From Oscillospiraceae bacterium (GTDB lineage: Bacteria > Bacillota > Clostridia > Oscillospirales > Ruminococcaceae), in NCBI GenBank assembly GCA_025757985.1, contig CP107210.1, forward strand, positions 2,790,001 through 2,854,000: a stretch of 64,000 bases of DNA, read 5' to 3'. The notes beneath the pieces are model-generated. The model was not told the DNA's origin. It was given only the letters and a program-made list of their open reading frames with translations, and did not search any database. Shown piece by piece: positions 51,689 to 58,796 of this stretch (position 1 is its first letter; each line of letters opens with the position of its first letter). The position numbers and the translations under genes are program-made.

Positions 51689-52912
51689 TTGGCACAGAAC
51701 AAAAAAGAACGGCTGTTGTGGGGGCTGGGGCTGCTGGGTACAGCGGTATTTTCCTTGCTGATGGTTTGGTTGCACTACCAACAGCTGATTTCCACCGGAT
51801 ACTATTACTCGGATATTCCGGCCCACATGGCGGGGCGTGCCATGGGCAACACAGGCTTTTCGCTGGTCACAATTTTGCTGCGGTTTGTATTTGGTATCGG
51901 AGGTAATCTGGGTACAGCGGTGTTTCTGGGAGCTGTCAACCTGCTGACGCTGCTGATATTTGCCTGGGCCATCCGTAAGGCTGTGCCGCAGGTCTGCCCT
52001 GGCGCAGCGCTGCTCTGGTCGCTGGCTGCGAACCTCTGTCAGGCGGTTTGGATGCCAAACGGCGGCTACTGGTACTTTGGTGCCATCACCGGCACGATCT
52101 ACCACAACACTACCTACATTATGCTGCAACCGCTGGCGCTTATCGCGTTTTTCCTCTTCCTCTCGCTGGCAGAGCACCATGGTCAGCTGCAATGGCGCAG
52201 TTGGGCCGCGTTGACGGTGCTGCTTACGGTGGCAACGGCTATCAAGCCCAGCTACCTTTTCGCCTTTGCCCCGGCCCTGCTTGTGGCGCTGGTCGTTGAC
52301 CTGATCCGTACCCGCGGCAAGGCCCTCCCATGGGAAGTCTGGCTCGGCTGTACGGTGCTGCCGGGCATTCTGCTCTGCATCATTCAGGCCAAGGTGCTGT
52401 TCACCGGCGGGGATGATTCCGGCATGGCACTGATCTTCACCACCGACTTCGATCCCGAAAAAGTGCTGTGGGGTGTCTTTAATTACAGCGCCAGGCACGG
52501 CCTGATGCGCTCACTGGTGTTCGTGGGTGCGGTGGTTTTGCTGTTGTTCCGGCAGTGGCGCGGCGCTTACGCCTATAAGTTCAGCCTGCTTCTGTTTGCC
52601 ATCTCGCTGACCGAGGGCATCTGCCTGACCGAGACAGGCAGCCGTATGTACGACGGCAACCTGTGGTGGGGCGCGTTCATCTGCTATGACATTCTGCTGC
52701 TGGAATCGCTGATTCAGCTGCTGCGCCGCCTGCACAAAAAGCCGCGCACCCCGGTGGAGACCGGCACGTCGGTTTTGTGCTGCGGGGCGCTGGCCTGGCA
52801 TATTGCCAGCGGCATTGTGTTCCTGGGGCTGATGCTGGCCGGTATCTCTTATGCGGTCATGATCGGCACCGAAAGCTACCTGCTGCAAGAAATGTGGGGC
52901 ATTGTACTGTGA
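51689..52912 (+). CDS. Polytopic membrane protein C (tandem paralogue 1, TTG start)
   Basis: The TTG at 51689 is preferred because AAGGAGG lies 8 bases upstream. The 407-residue protein has about 10 helices. Conserved with the next gene are MVWLHYQQL near residue 20, an outer-loop SDIPAHM acidic-His motif, VWMPNGGYWYFGAITGTIYH + NTTYIML, LTVATAIKPSYLFAFAPALL and SRMYDGNLWWGAFICY. These invariant outer-face residues suggest a catalytic membrane enzyme of GT-C type. Family not recognised. Confidence 0.72.
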   Translation: MAQNKKERLLWGLGLLGTAVFSLLMVWLHYQQLISTGYYYSDIPAHMAGRAMGNTGFSLVTILLRFVFGIGGNLGTAVFLGAVNLLTLLIFAWAIRKAVPQVCPGAALLWSLAANLCQAVWMPNGGYWYFGAITGTIYHNTTYIMLQPLALIAFFLFLSLAEHHGQLQWRSWAALTVLLTVATAIKPSYLFAFAPALLVALVVDLIRTRGKALPWEVWLGCTVLPGILLCIIQAKVLFTGGDDSGMALIFTTDFDPEKVLWGVFNYSARHGLMRSLVFVGAVVLLLFRQWRGAYAYKFSLLLFAISLTEGICLTETGSRMYDGNLWWGAFICYDILLLESLIQLLRRLHKKPRTPVETGTSVLCCGALAWHIASGIVFLGLMLAGISYAVMIGTESYLLQEMWGIVL

Positions 52913-54108
52913 CGAAGAACAAGCAACAGAAAAACGCCCTGCTGACGATTTTATGCGTGCTGGCGCTAGCGGTGTTCGGCGCGGCGATGGTTTGGCTGCA
53001 TTACCAACAGCTGTGCAGCCCCGGCGGCGGCGATGACCCGTACACCTCCGATCTGGGGCAGCATCTGTACTTTGCGCAGCAGGGCATGATCTACTCCACC
53101 GTGTCGCTGCTCATCGGCCCGGCCTACAATGTCGCCGGGCGCATCGGCATTGCCGTGCTGTTGGCGGTGTTCCATCTGGCGGCGGTCGCGGTGTTTGCGT
53201 GGGGGCTGCGGGCGGCCCTGCCGGAAAGCCCCCGCCCGGTACGGCTGCTCGTCAGCCTTGCGGTCAATCTGGCCACGGCGGTCTGGATGCCCCGGGGCGG
53301 CTACTGGTATCAGGGCACGGTGGGCGGTACGATCTACCATAACACGACCTACATCATGCTGGCCCCCTTTGCGCTGCTGACGATGCTGGCGTTTTACCGC
53401 GTCTGGCCCACGGTGCGCGGCCGGCTGGATCTGCGCAGCTATGCGGTGTACACCGTGCTGCTGACGGTGGCCACCAGCTTTAAGGCCAACCTGATCTTTG
53501 CGTTTGCCCCGGCACTGCTTGTGCTTTTGATTGCGGATTTTGTGCACAGCCGTGCTAAAAACCTGAAAAACGAGATCCTTATGGGCTGCAGCGTTTTCCC
53601 CGGTGTGGCGCTCTGCTTTGTGCAGGCAAGGGTGCTGTTTGCGGCGGAGGATTCGGGCATCCGGCTTATCTTCACGGTGCCGTTTGACCATCACCGTATG
53701 CTGTGGGGCCCCTTCAACGAGGCCGGTGTGCTGGGGCTGGCCCGTTCCTTCGTCTTTGCGGCGGCTGTGGGGCTGCTGCTGGGCCGTGCGGCGTGGAAAA
53801 GCTTTCGCTACCGGTTCAGCCTGTTCACCTTTGCGGTCTCGATGGCCGAGGCCCTGCTGCTGGTTGAGAGCGGCGAGAGGCTCTACCACGCCAATCTCTG
53901 GTGGGGGCCGTTCATCTGCTTCTGGGCATTCTGGCTGGAATCGGTCAGCGTTTTCCTTGCGCAGTGCCGCGCCAAAGCACCGCGGTGGCGGCTGGTCCTC
54001 TGCGGGCTGGCGCTGGTCTGGCATCTGGCAAGCGGCATCTGCTTCCTTGTCATGCTGCTGTGCGGCGTGTCCTACAATGTGCCGATCCTGACCTATAATT
54101 TGTGGTAA
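52909..54108 (+). CDS. Polytopic membrane protein D (tandem paralogue 2, GTG start)
   Basis: The GTG at 52909 overlaps the stop of protein C (GTGA), giving 399 residues (VTKNKQQKNALLTILCVLAL...). It keeps all protein C landmarks: MVWLHYQQL, SDLGQHL in place of SDIPAHM, VWMPRGGYWYQGTVGGTIYH + NTTYIML, LTVATSFKANLIFAFAPALL and ERLYHANLWWGPFICF. C and D are a tandem duplication and may form a pair. A terminator directly follows. Confidence 0.75.
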   Translation: MTKNKQQKNALLTILCVLALAVFGAAMVWLHYQQLCSPGGGDDPYTSDLGQHLYFAQQGMIYSTVSLLIGPAYNVAGRIGIAVLLAVFHLAAVAVFAWGLRAALPESPRPVRLLVSLAVNLATAVWMPRGGYWYQGTVGGTIYHNTTYIMLAPFALLTMLAFYRVWPTVRGRLDLRSYAVYTVLLTVATSFKANLIFAFAPALLVLLIADFVHSRAKNLKNEILMGCSVFPGVALCFVQARVLFAAEDSGIRLIFTVPFDHHRMLWGPFNEAGVLGLARSFVFAAAVGLLLGRAAWKSFRYRFSLFTFAVSMAEALLLVESGERLYHANLWWGPFICFWAFWLESVSVFLAQCRAKAPRWRLVLCGLALVWHLASGICFLVMLLCGVSYNVPILTYNLW

Positions 54109-54109
54109 A

Positions 54110-54140
54110 AAAAGAGCATGCCGCTGCGGCATGCTCTTTT
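54110..54140. terminator. Bidirectional terminator after the second export locus
   Basis: AAAAGAGCATGCCG and CGGCATGCTCTTTT form a perfect 14-bp stem with a 3-base loop between convergent genes. Confidence 0.93.
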
Positions 54141-54161
54141 GCGTATATGCAGTTTGGCTGC

Positions 54162-55175
54162 TTATTCCCCAAAATCCTCGGCGGCTTTTTTCATCATTTT
54201 GCGGATCGGCAGGTTGTACGGGCAGCGCGGCTCACAGGCGCCGCACTGGATGCAGGCCCCGGCCTTGGTCTGCAGGGTGGCGTACCGCTCGCGGCCCCAC
54301 TGCTGCAGGCCGTACCGGTTTAAGTACCCCTGAAACAGAAAGACGCTGGGGATCGAGATACCCACCGTGCAGGGGGCACAGTAGTTGCAGCGGCGGCAGA
54401 ACTGGGTGCCCAGCGCATCGCGGACGGACTGGCAGGCGGCCTCCTCCGCAGCGGTAAGCGGGGCAATGTTGGCCGCGCCCGCGGCGTTGTTTTCCAGCTC
54501 CTCCACCGTTGCCATGCCCGGGATGGCAACCGTCACCGCCGGGTTGGACAGCACATACCGCAGCGCCAGACGGCCGTCCTCGATCGCACCGCCGGCCAGC
54601 GGCTTCATGTCGATGAACGCCTTGCCTGCTGCGGCGCAGCGGTCGATAAGCGCCTTGCCCTGCTGCTCCACGATGTTGTAGGGGAACATGATCGTTTCGA
54701 TCTCGGGAATGTCGAGCGCGGCCTCAAACACAGCGGCCAGATGCGCCGTGATGCCGATGTGCCCGACAACGCCGCGTGCCTTTGCCTCCAGCAGGGCCTC
54801 CATCGCACCGCCGGGCGCGAGGATGGTCTTGAGCCCCTCCATGCTGGGGTTGTGGAACTGGAACACCTCGATGTGGTCGGTGCGCAGGTTCTTCAGGCTG
54901 GTGGCAAGCTCGGCCTCCATGTCGGCCTTTGTCAGGGCGCGGCATTTTGTAGCAAGGATAAAGTCATCCCGCAGGCCGGCCTCCTCGAGGGACTGGCCGA
55001 TCCACGCCTCGCTGACTGTGTAGGCGCGCGCAGTGTCGATGTAGTTGACGCCGGCCTTGTGGGCGGCAATCAGCAGCTCCCGCGTGCCGGGCTGGTCGAT
55101 GCGCTGGATCGGGATGCCGCCGAACCCCAGACGGGAAATTTTCAGGCCGGTCTGACCAAAGTTGACATATTGCAT
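54162..55175 (-). CDS. Aldo/keto reductase with C-terminal 4Fe-4S domain
   Basis: The 337-residue protein has an aldo/keto reductase barrel (MQYVNFGQTGLKISRLGFGG, YIDTARAYTVSE with the catalytic Asp and Tyr, ILATKCR). The C-terminal ferredoxin-like part has FCRRCNYCAPC near residue 265 and CIQCGACEPRCPYNL near residue 312. Such fused reductases are common in anaerobes; substrates are mostly unknown. The catalytic Lys is probably in ILATKC. It is monocistronic. Confidence 0.9.
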   Translation of the reverse strand: MQYVNFGQTGLKISRLGFGGIPIQRIDQPGTRELLIAAHKAGVNYIDTARAYTVSEAWIGQSLEEAGLRDDFILATKCRALTKADMEAELATSLKNLRTDHIEVFQFHNPSMEGLKTILAPGGAMEALLEAKARGVVGHIGITAHLAAVFEAALDIPEIETIMFPYNIVEQQGKALIDRCAAAGKAFIDMKPLAGGAIEDGRLALRYVLSNPAVTVAIPGMATVEELENNAAGAANIAPLTAAEEAACQSVRDALGTQFCRRCNYCAPCTVGISIPSVFLFQGYLNRYGLQQWGRERYATLQTKAGACIQCGACEPRCPYNLPIRKMMKKAAEDFGE

Positions 55176-55189
55176 AGTGTGCTCCTTTT

Positions 55190-55480
55190 GCTCTGCTGCG
55201 GGGCGTCGGGGACGCGCCCCCTACAAATTGTCCGTTACCCACATTATAGCAAATCCACCGCAAAAATCCAGACCCAAAGCCTTCCCCGGAGGGGGAAGGT
55301 GGCCCCGCAGGGCCGGATGAGGGGGAGAGTTCGCCGCGGCAACCCATGTATGGGTCATAACGGCAAGTCCGCCCCTCATCAGTCAGCGGTCGGGGCCGCT
55401 GACAGCTTCCCCCGAGGGGGAAGCCGGGCGTGTGTACGGCAAAGCAGCCCCTGCATCGCTGCCCCAAGGGAGAAGCCTTT
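55190..55480. repeat. Family B fragment and a complete family A repeat
   Basis: GGGGCGTCGGGGACGCGCCC + CCTACA at 55199-55225 is family B. 55275-55475 is family A: CCTTCCCCGGAGGGGGAAGG, TGGCCCCGCAGGGCCGGATG, CCCATGTATGGG, then CCCCTCATCAGTCAGCGGTC and AGCTTCCCCCGAGGGGGAAG. It fills most of the 375-bp gap before proC; TTGACA at 55487 and TATACT at 55516 have poor spacing as a promoter. Confidence 0.72.
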
Positions 55481-55550
55481 TTTCCGTTGACAAAACGGCC
55501 CCGCTGTACTACCATTATACTGTATAAGAATAAGGTATAGGGGGTTCACG

Positions 55551-56357
55551 ATGAAATACGGTTTTATCGGCTGCGGCAATATGGGAAGTGCCGTGGCGCG
55601 CGCAGTCTGCAAGGGCGCCGGAGCAGGGGATGTGCTGCTGGCCAACCGCACACCCGCCAAGGCGGAGAAGCTGGCCGGTGAGCTGGGCTGCGCCTGCGGT
55701 ACGAATGAGCAGGTCGCGGGCATCTGTGACTTTATCTTTCTGGGCGTCAAGCCCCAGATGATGGCCGACATGCTGGACGAGCTTTCTGCCACGCTGGAGT
55801 CCCGCGCCGAGAGCCGCCCCTTTGTGCTGGTCACGATGGCGGCCGGTCTCTCGATGCAGCAGATCCGGATGATGGCGGGCAGCGGCTATCCGATCATCCG
55901 CATGATGCCCAACACCCCCGTGGCGCTGGGCGATGGCATGATCCAGTACTGCTCCGATGATGTGGAGCCTGAAAAAATGGCCGAGTGGCTTGCCGCAATG
56001 GCCCCCGCCGGCCGTCTGGACGCCGTGCCTGAGGGCATGATGGACGCGGCCAGCGCCGTGTCCGGCTGCGGCCCCGCGTGGGCGTACCAGTTTATCGAGG
56101 CACTGGCTGACGGCGGCGTGGCGGCCGGCCTGCCCCGCGCCAAGGCGCAGGAGTATGCCGCCCAGATGCTGCTGGGCAGCGCCCGCATGGTGCTGGAGAC
56201 CGGCAAGCACCCCGGCGAGCTGAAGGACGCCGTCTGCAGCCCCGGCGGCTCGACCATTCAGGGCGTGCGCCTGCTGGAGGAGCGCGCCTTCCGCGGGGCT
56301 GTCACGGATGCCGTGCTGGCCGCCTATGAGAAAACAAAGGATCTGGGAAAGAAATAA
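55551..56357 (+). CDS. proC: Pyrroline-5-carboxylate reductase
   Basis: The 268-residue protein has the Rossmann start YGFIGCGNMGSAVARAVC, FLGVKPQMM, MPNTPVALGDGM and the C-terminal dimerisation region SGCGPAWAYQFIEALADGGV and SPGGSTIQGVRLLE, all standard ProC. It reduces pyrroline-5-carboxylate to proline. With proB and proA next it gives the full glutamate-to-proline pathway, though a repeat of over 100 bp splits proC from proB. Confidence 0.96.
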   Translation: MKYGFIGCGNMGSAVARAVCKGAGAGDVLLANRTPAKAEKLAGELGCACGTNEQVAGICDFIFLGVKPQMMADMLDELSATLESRAESRPFVLVTMAAGLSMQQIRMMAGSGYPIIRMMPNTPVALGDGMIQYCSDDVEPEKMAEWLAAMAPAGRLDAVPEGMMDAASAVSGCGPAWAYQFIEALADGGVAAGLPRAKAQEYAAQMLLGSARMVLETGKHPGELKDAVCSPGGSTIQGVRLLEERAFRGAVTDAVLAAYEKTKDLGKK

Positions 56358-56367
56358 ACCCTTCCGA

Positions 56368-56482
56368 GAATGTAGGGGCGAGCATTGCTCACCCGCAGAC
56401 CTGACGGAAAGCAGCGCTTTTCCGGGAAAATACCCCGCACGGCAGACGCCCTGACGGGCGAGCAATGCTCGCCCCTACAAAG
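56368..56482. repeat. Family B palindromic repeat
   Basis: TGTAGGGGCGAGCATTGCTC and GGCGAGCAATGCTCGCCCCT + ACA are the inverted ends; TTTTCCGGGAAAA lies in the middle, as in the copy at 12440-12556. Confidence 0.78.
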
Positions 56483-56515
56483 CGTTTGCCAAGCGGGAAT
56501 AGAAAGAGAACTTTT

Positions 56516-57283
56516 ATGCGTATCGTCGTTAAAGTAGGCACAAGCACGCTGGCACACCCCGGCGGGCTGCTCAACATCCGCCATACCGAGGATCTTGTCA
56601 AGGTGTGGAGCGATATTCAGAATGCCGGTCACCAACTGATCGTGGTATCCTCGGCGGCGACCGGACTGGGTGTCGGCAAGCTGCAGATCGAAAAGCCGTC
56701 CGACATCACGACCAAGCAGGCGGCGGCCGCTGTGGGCCAGTGCGAGCTGATGTACACCTATGACCGGCTGTTCGGCCAGTACAACCATACCGTGGCCCAG
56801 ATGCTGCTGACATGGGAGGATTTTGACCATGAGCAGCGCCGCCGCAACCTGCAGAACACGCTGGAGCGGCTGCTGCAGCTGCGTGCCATCCCCATCATCA
56901 ACGAAAATGACCCGGTCGCCTGCGAGGAATACTCTCTGGGTGACAATGACACGCTGGCCGCGCTGGTGGCCACCTGCATCCACGCCGATCTGGTCGTGCT
57001 GCTGTCCGACATTGACGGGCTGTACACCGCCGACCCGCACACCCACCCCGAGGCAGAGCTGATCCCGGTGGTCGAGGAGATCACGCCGGAGATCGAGCTG
57101 CTGGCGGGCGGCGCAGGCTCCTCGCTGGGCACCGGCGGCATGCTGACGAAGGTCACGGCCGCCAAGCGCGCGACCGCTGCGGGTGTGGATATGATCATCA
57201 CCAACGGCGCCCACGCCGAGGTGCTCTACGATATTGTGGAGGGCAAGCCCGTGGGCACCCGCTTTGTGGGCCGTAAAGCATAA
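56516..57283 (+). CDS. proB: Glutamate 5-kinase, short form without PUA domain
   Basis: The start at 56516 (GAAAGAGAA upstream) gives 255 residues: MRIVVKVGTSTLAHPGGLLN, VSSAATGLGVGKL, PIINENDPVACEE, VVLLSDIDGLYTADP and GTGGMLTKVTAAKRAT, the amino-acid kinase core. E. coli ProB is 367 residues and has a PUA domain that is absent here. It phosphorylates glutamate as the first step to proline. proA starts 15 bases later. Confidence 0.95.
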   Translation: MRIVVKVGTSTLAHPGGLLNIRHTEDLVKVWSDIQNAGHQLIVVSSAATGLGVGKLQIEKPSDITTKQAAAAVGQCELMYTYDRLFGQYNHTVAQMLLTWEDFDHEQRRRNLQNTLERLLQLRAIPIINENDPVACEEYSLGDNDTLAALVATCIHADLVVLLSDIDGLYTADPHTHPEAELIPVVEEITPEIELLAGGAGSSLGTGGMLTKVTAAKRATAAGVDMIITNGAHAEVLYDIVEGKPVGTRFVGRKA

Positions 57284-57298
57284 GGGAGGTCTGACCCC

Positions 57299-58594
57299 AT
57301 GACTACACAGGAAATTCTGCAAGCTGCGCAGGCAGCCCGTATGCCGCTGGCGCTGGCCGACACCGACACCAAAAATGCCGCGCTGGAGGCGATGGCGGTC
57401 GCGCTGATTGCCGCATCGGATGCGATTCTGGCTGCCAACCAGCAGGATGTAGAAAACGCCCGGGGCCGTGTCAGCGATGTAATGCTGGACCGTCTGGCCC
57501 TGACCCGCAGCCGCCTGACCGACATGGCCAAGGGCATGCGGGAGGTCGCGGCGCTGCCGGACCCGGTGGGCGATGTACTGCGCAAAATTGTGCGCCCCAA
57601 CGGCCTTGTCATTGAAAAGACCGCTGTGCCGATGGGGGTCATCGCCATCATCTATGAGAGCCGCCCCAATGTCACCAGCGATGCCGCCGCGCTTGCCCTC
57701 AAGGCGGGCAGCGTCTGCGTGCTGCGCTGCGGCCGCGATGCCTGGGCCAGCTGCCACGCCATTGTGGAGGCACTGCGCGCGGGTTTGCGCAAGGCCCGCC
57801 TGCCGGAGTGCGCCGTGAGCCTGATTGAAGATACATCCCACGCCAGTGCCAACGAGCTGATGACCGCCAACGGGCTGGTGGATCTGCTGATCCCCCGCGG
57901 CGGTGCCGGGCTGATCCGCGCCTGTGTCGAGAATGCCACCGTGCCCTGCATCCAGACCGGCACCGGCATCTGCCATGTCTATGTGGACAAGGCCGCCGAC
58001 CTTGCGATGGCGGTCGATATTGTGGAAAACGCCAAGACGAGCCGCCCCAGCGTCTGCAACGCCGAGGAGGCACTGCTGGTACACCGGGATGTGGCGGCCG
58101 AGTTTCTGCCAATGCTTGCGCAGCGCCTTGTCGCGGACCGCATTGCGGCGGGGCTGACCCCGGTGGAGCTGCATCTGGACGCGCAGGCCGCCGCCATCAT
58201 CGATGGCGTACCCGCTGCGGCCGAGGATTTTGACACCGAGTATCTCGACTACAAGCTGAGCGTGGCGGTCGTGGAGGATGTCGATGCGGCGATCGCCCAC
58301 ATTGCCAGACACTCCACCCACCACAGCGAGGCCATCATCACGGCCGATGCCGCTGCAGCCCAGCGGTTCACGGCCTGTGTGGACAGCGCGGCGGTCTATG
58401 TCAACGCCAGCACCCGCTTTACCGACGGCGGAGAGTTCGGCCTCGGCTGCGAGATGGGCATCAGCACCCAGAAGCTCCACGCCCGCGGCCCCATGGGTCT
58501 GGCGGAGCTGTGTACCTACAAGTACATCATCCGCGGCAGCGGCCAGATCCGCGGCGGTGCAAGCGCCAAGATGAGCTGCTATACAAACAAATAA
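57299..58594 (+). CDS. proA: Gamma-glutamyl phosphate reductase
   Basis: The 431-residue aldehyde-dehydrogenase-fold protein shows PMGVIAIIYESRPNVTSDAA, LALKAGSVCVLRCGRDAW, DLLIPRGGAGLIR and CIQTGTGICHVYVD with the catalytic Cys, ending TASTRFTDG-type VNASTRFTDGGEFGLGCEMG. It makes glutamate-5-semialdehyde, which cyclises for ProC. GGGAGG precedes the start. Confidence 0.96.
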   Translation: MTTQEILQAAQAARMPLALADTDTKNAALEAMAVALIAASDAILAANQQDVENARGRVSDVMLDRLALTRSRLTDMAKGMREVAALPDPVGDVLRKIVRPNGLVIEKTAVPMGVIAIIYESRPNVTSDAAALALKAGSVCVLRCGRDAWASCHAIVEALRAGLRKARLPECAVSLIEDTSHASANELMTANGLVDLLIPRGGAGLIRACVENATVPCIQTGTGICHVYVDKAADLAMAVDIVENAKTSRPSVCNAEEALLVHRDVAAEFLPMLAQRLVADRIAAGLTPVELHLDAQAAAIIDGVPAAAEDFDTEYLDYKLSVAVVEDVDAAIAHIARHSTHHSEAIITADAAAAQRFTACVDSAAVYVNASTRFTDGGEFGLGCEMGISTQKLHARGPMGLAELCTYKYIIRGSGQIRGGASAKMSCYTNK

Positions 58595-58755
58595 GGCTTC
58601 CCCCTTGGGGGAAGCTGTCAGCGGCCCCGTCCGCTGACTGATGAGGGTAGACCTTACCGCTGTAGTCCGTTCACCGGCCGCTATGGCGGGCTTTGCCCTC
58701 ATCCGGCCTCGGTCGGAGCCTCGGCCATCTTCTCCCGAGGGAGAAGGCTTCCATA
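58592..58755. repeat. Family A palindromic repeat
   Basis: GGCTTCCCCCTTGGGGGAAG, CTGTCAGCGGCCCCGTCCGC, TGACTGATGAGGG, then GCCCTCATCCGGCCTCGGTC and TTCTCCCGAGGGAGAAGGCT. This is another inverted pair of half-elements between proA and the GH25 gene. Confidence 0.75.
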
Positions 58756-58760
58756 ACGTA

Positions 58761-58796
58761 AAAACACCTGCGTCCGAAAACGCAGGTGCTTTTATT
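58761..58796. terminator. Bidirectional terminator, proA and GH25 genes
   Basis: CACCTGCGT pairs with ACGCAGGTG across CCGAAA, flanked by AAAA and TTTTATTTTA. Confidence 0.9.

Noticed and set aside
48099..51695. Very long open frame (about 1200 codons) on the minus strand opposite membrane proteins A and B
   Set aside because: It is low-complexity, rich in Arg, Gln and His, has no ribosome site or recognisable domain, and is the complement of two well-supported membrane protein genes. Long antisense frames are expected in GC-rich coding DNA.
55487..55521. TTGACA and TATACT as a proC promoter
   Set aside because: The spacer is 23 bases, too long for sigma-A. The true proC promoter is not clear.
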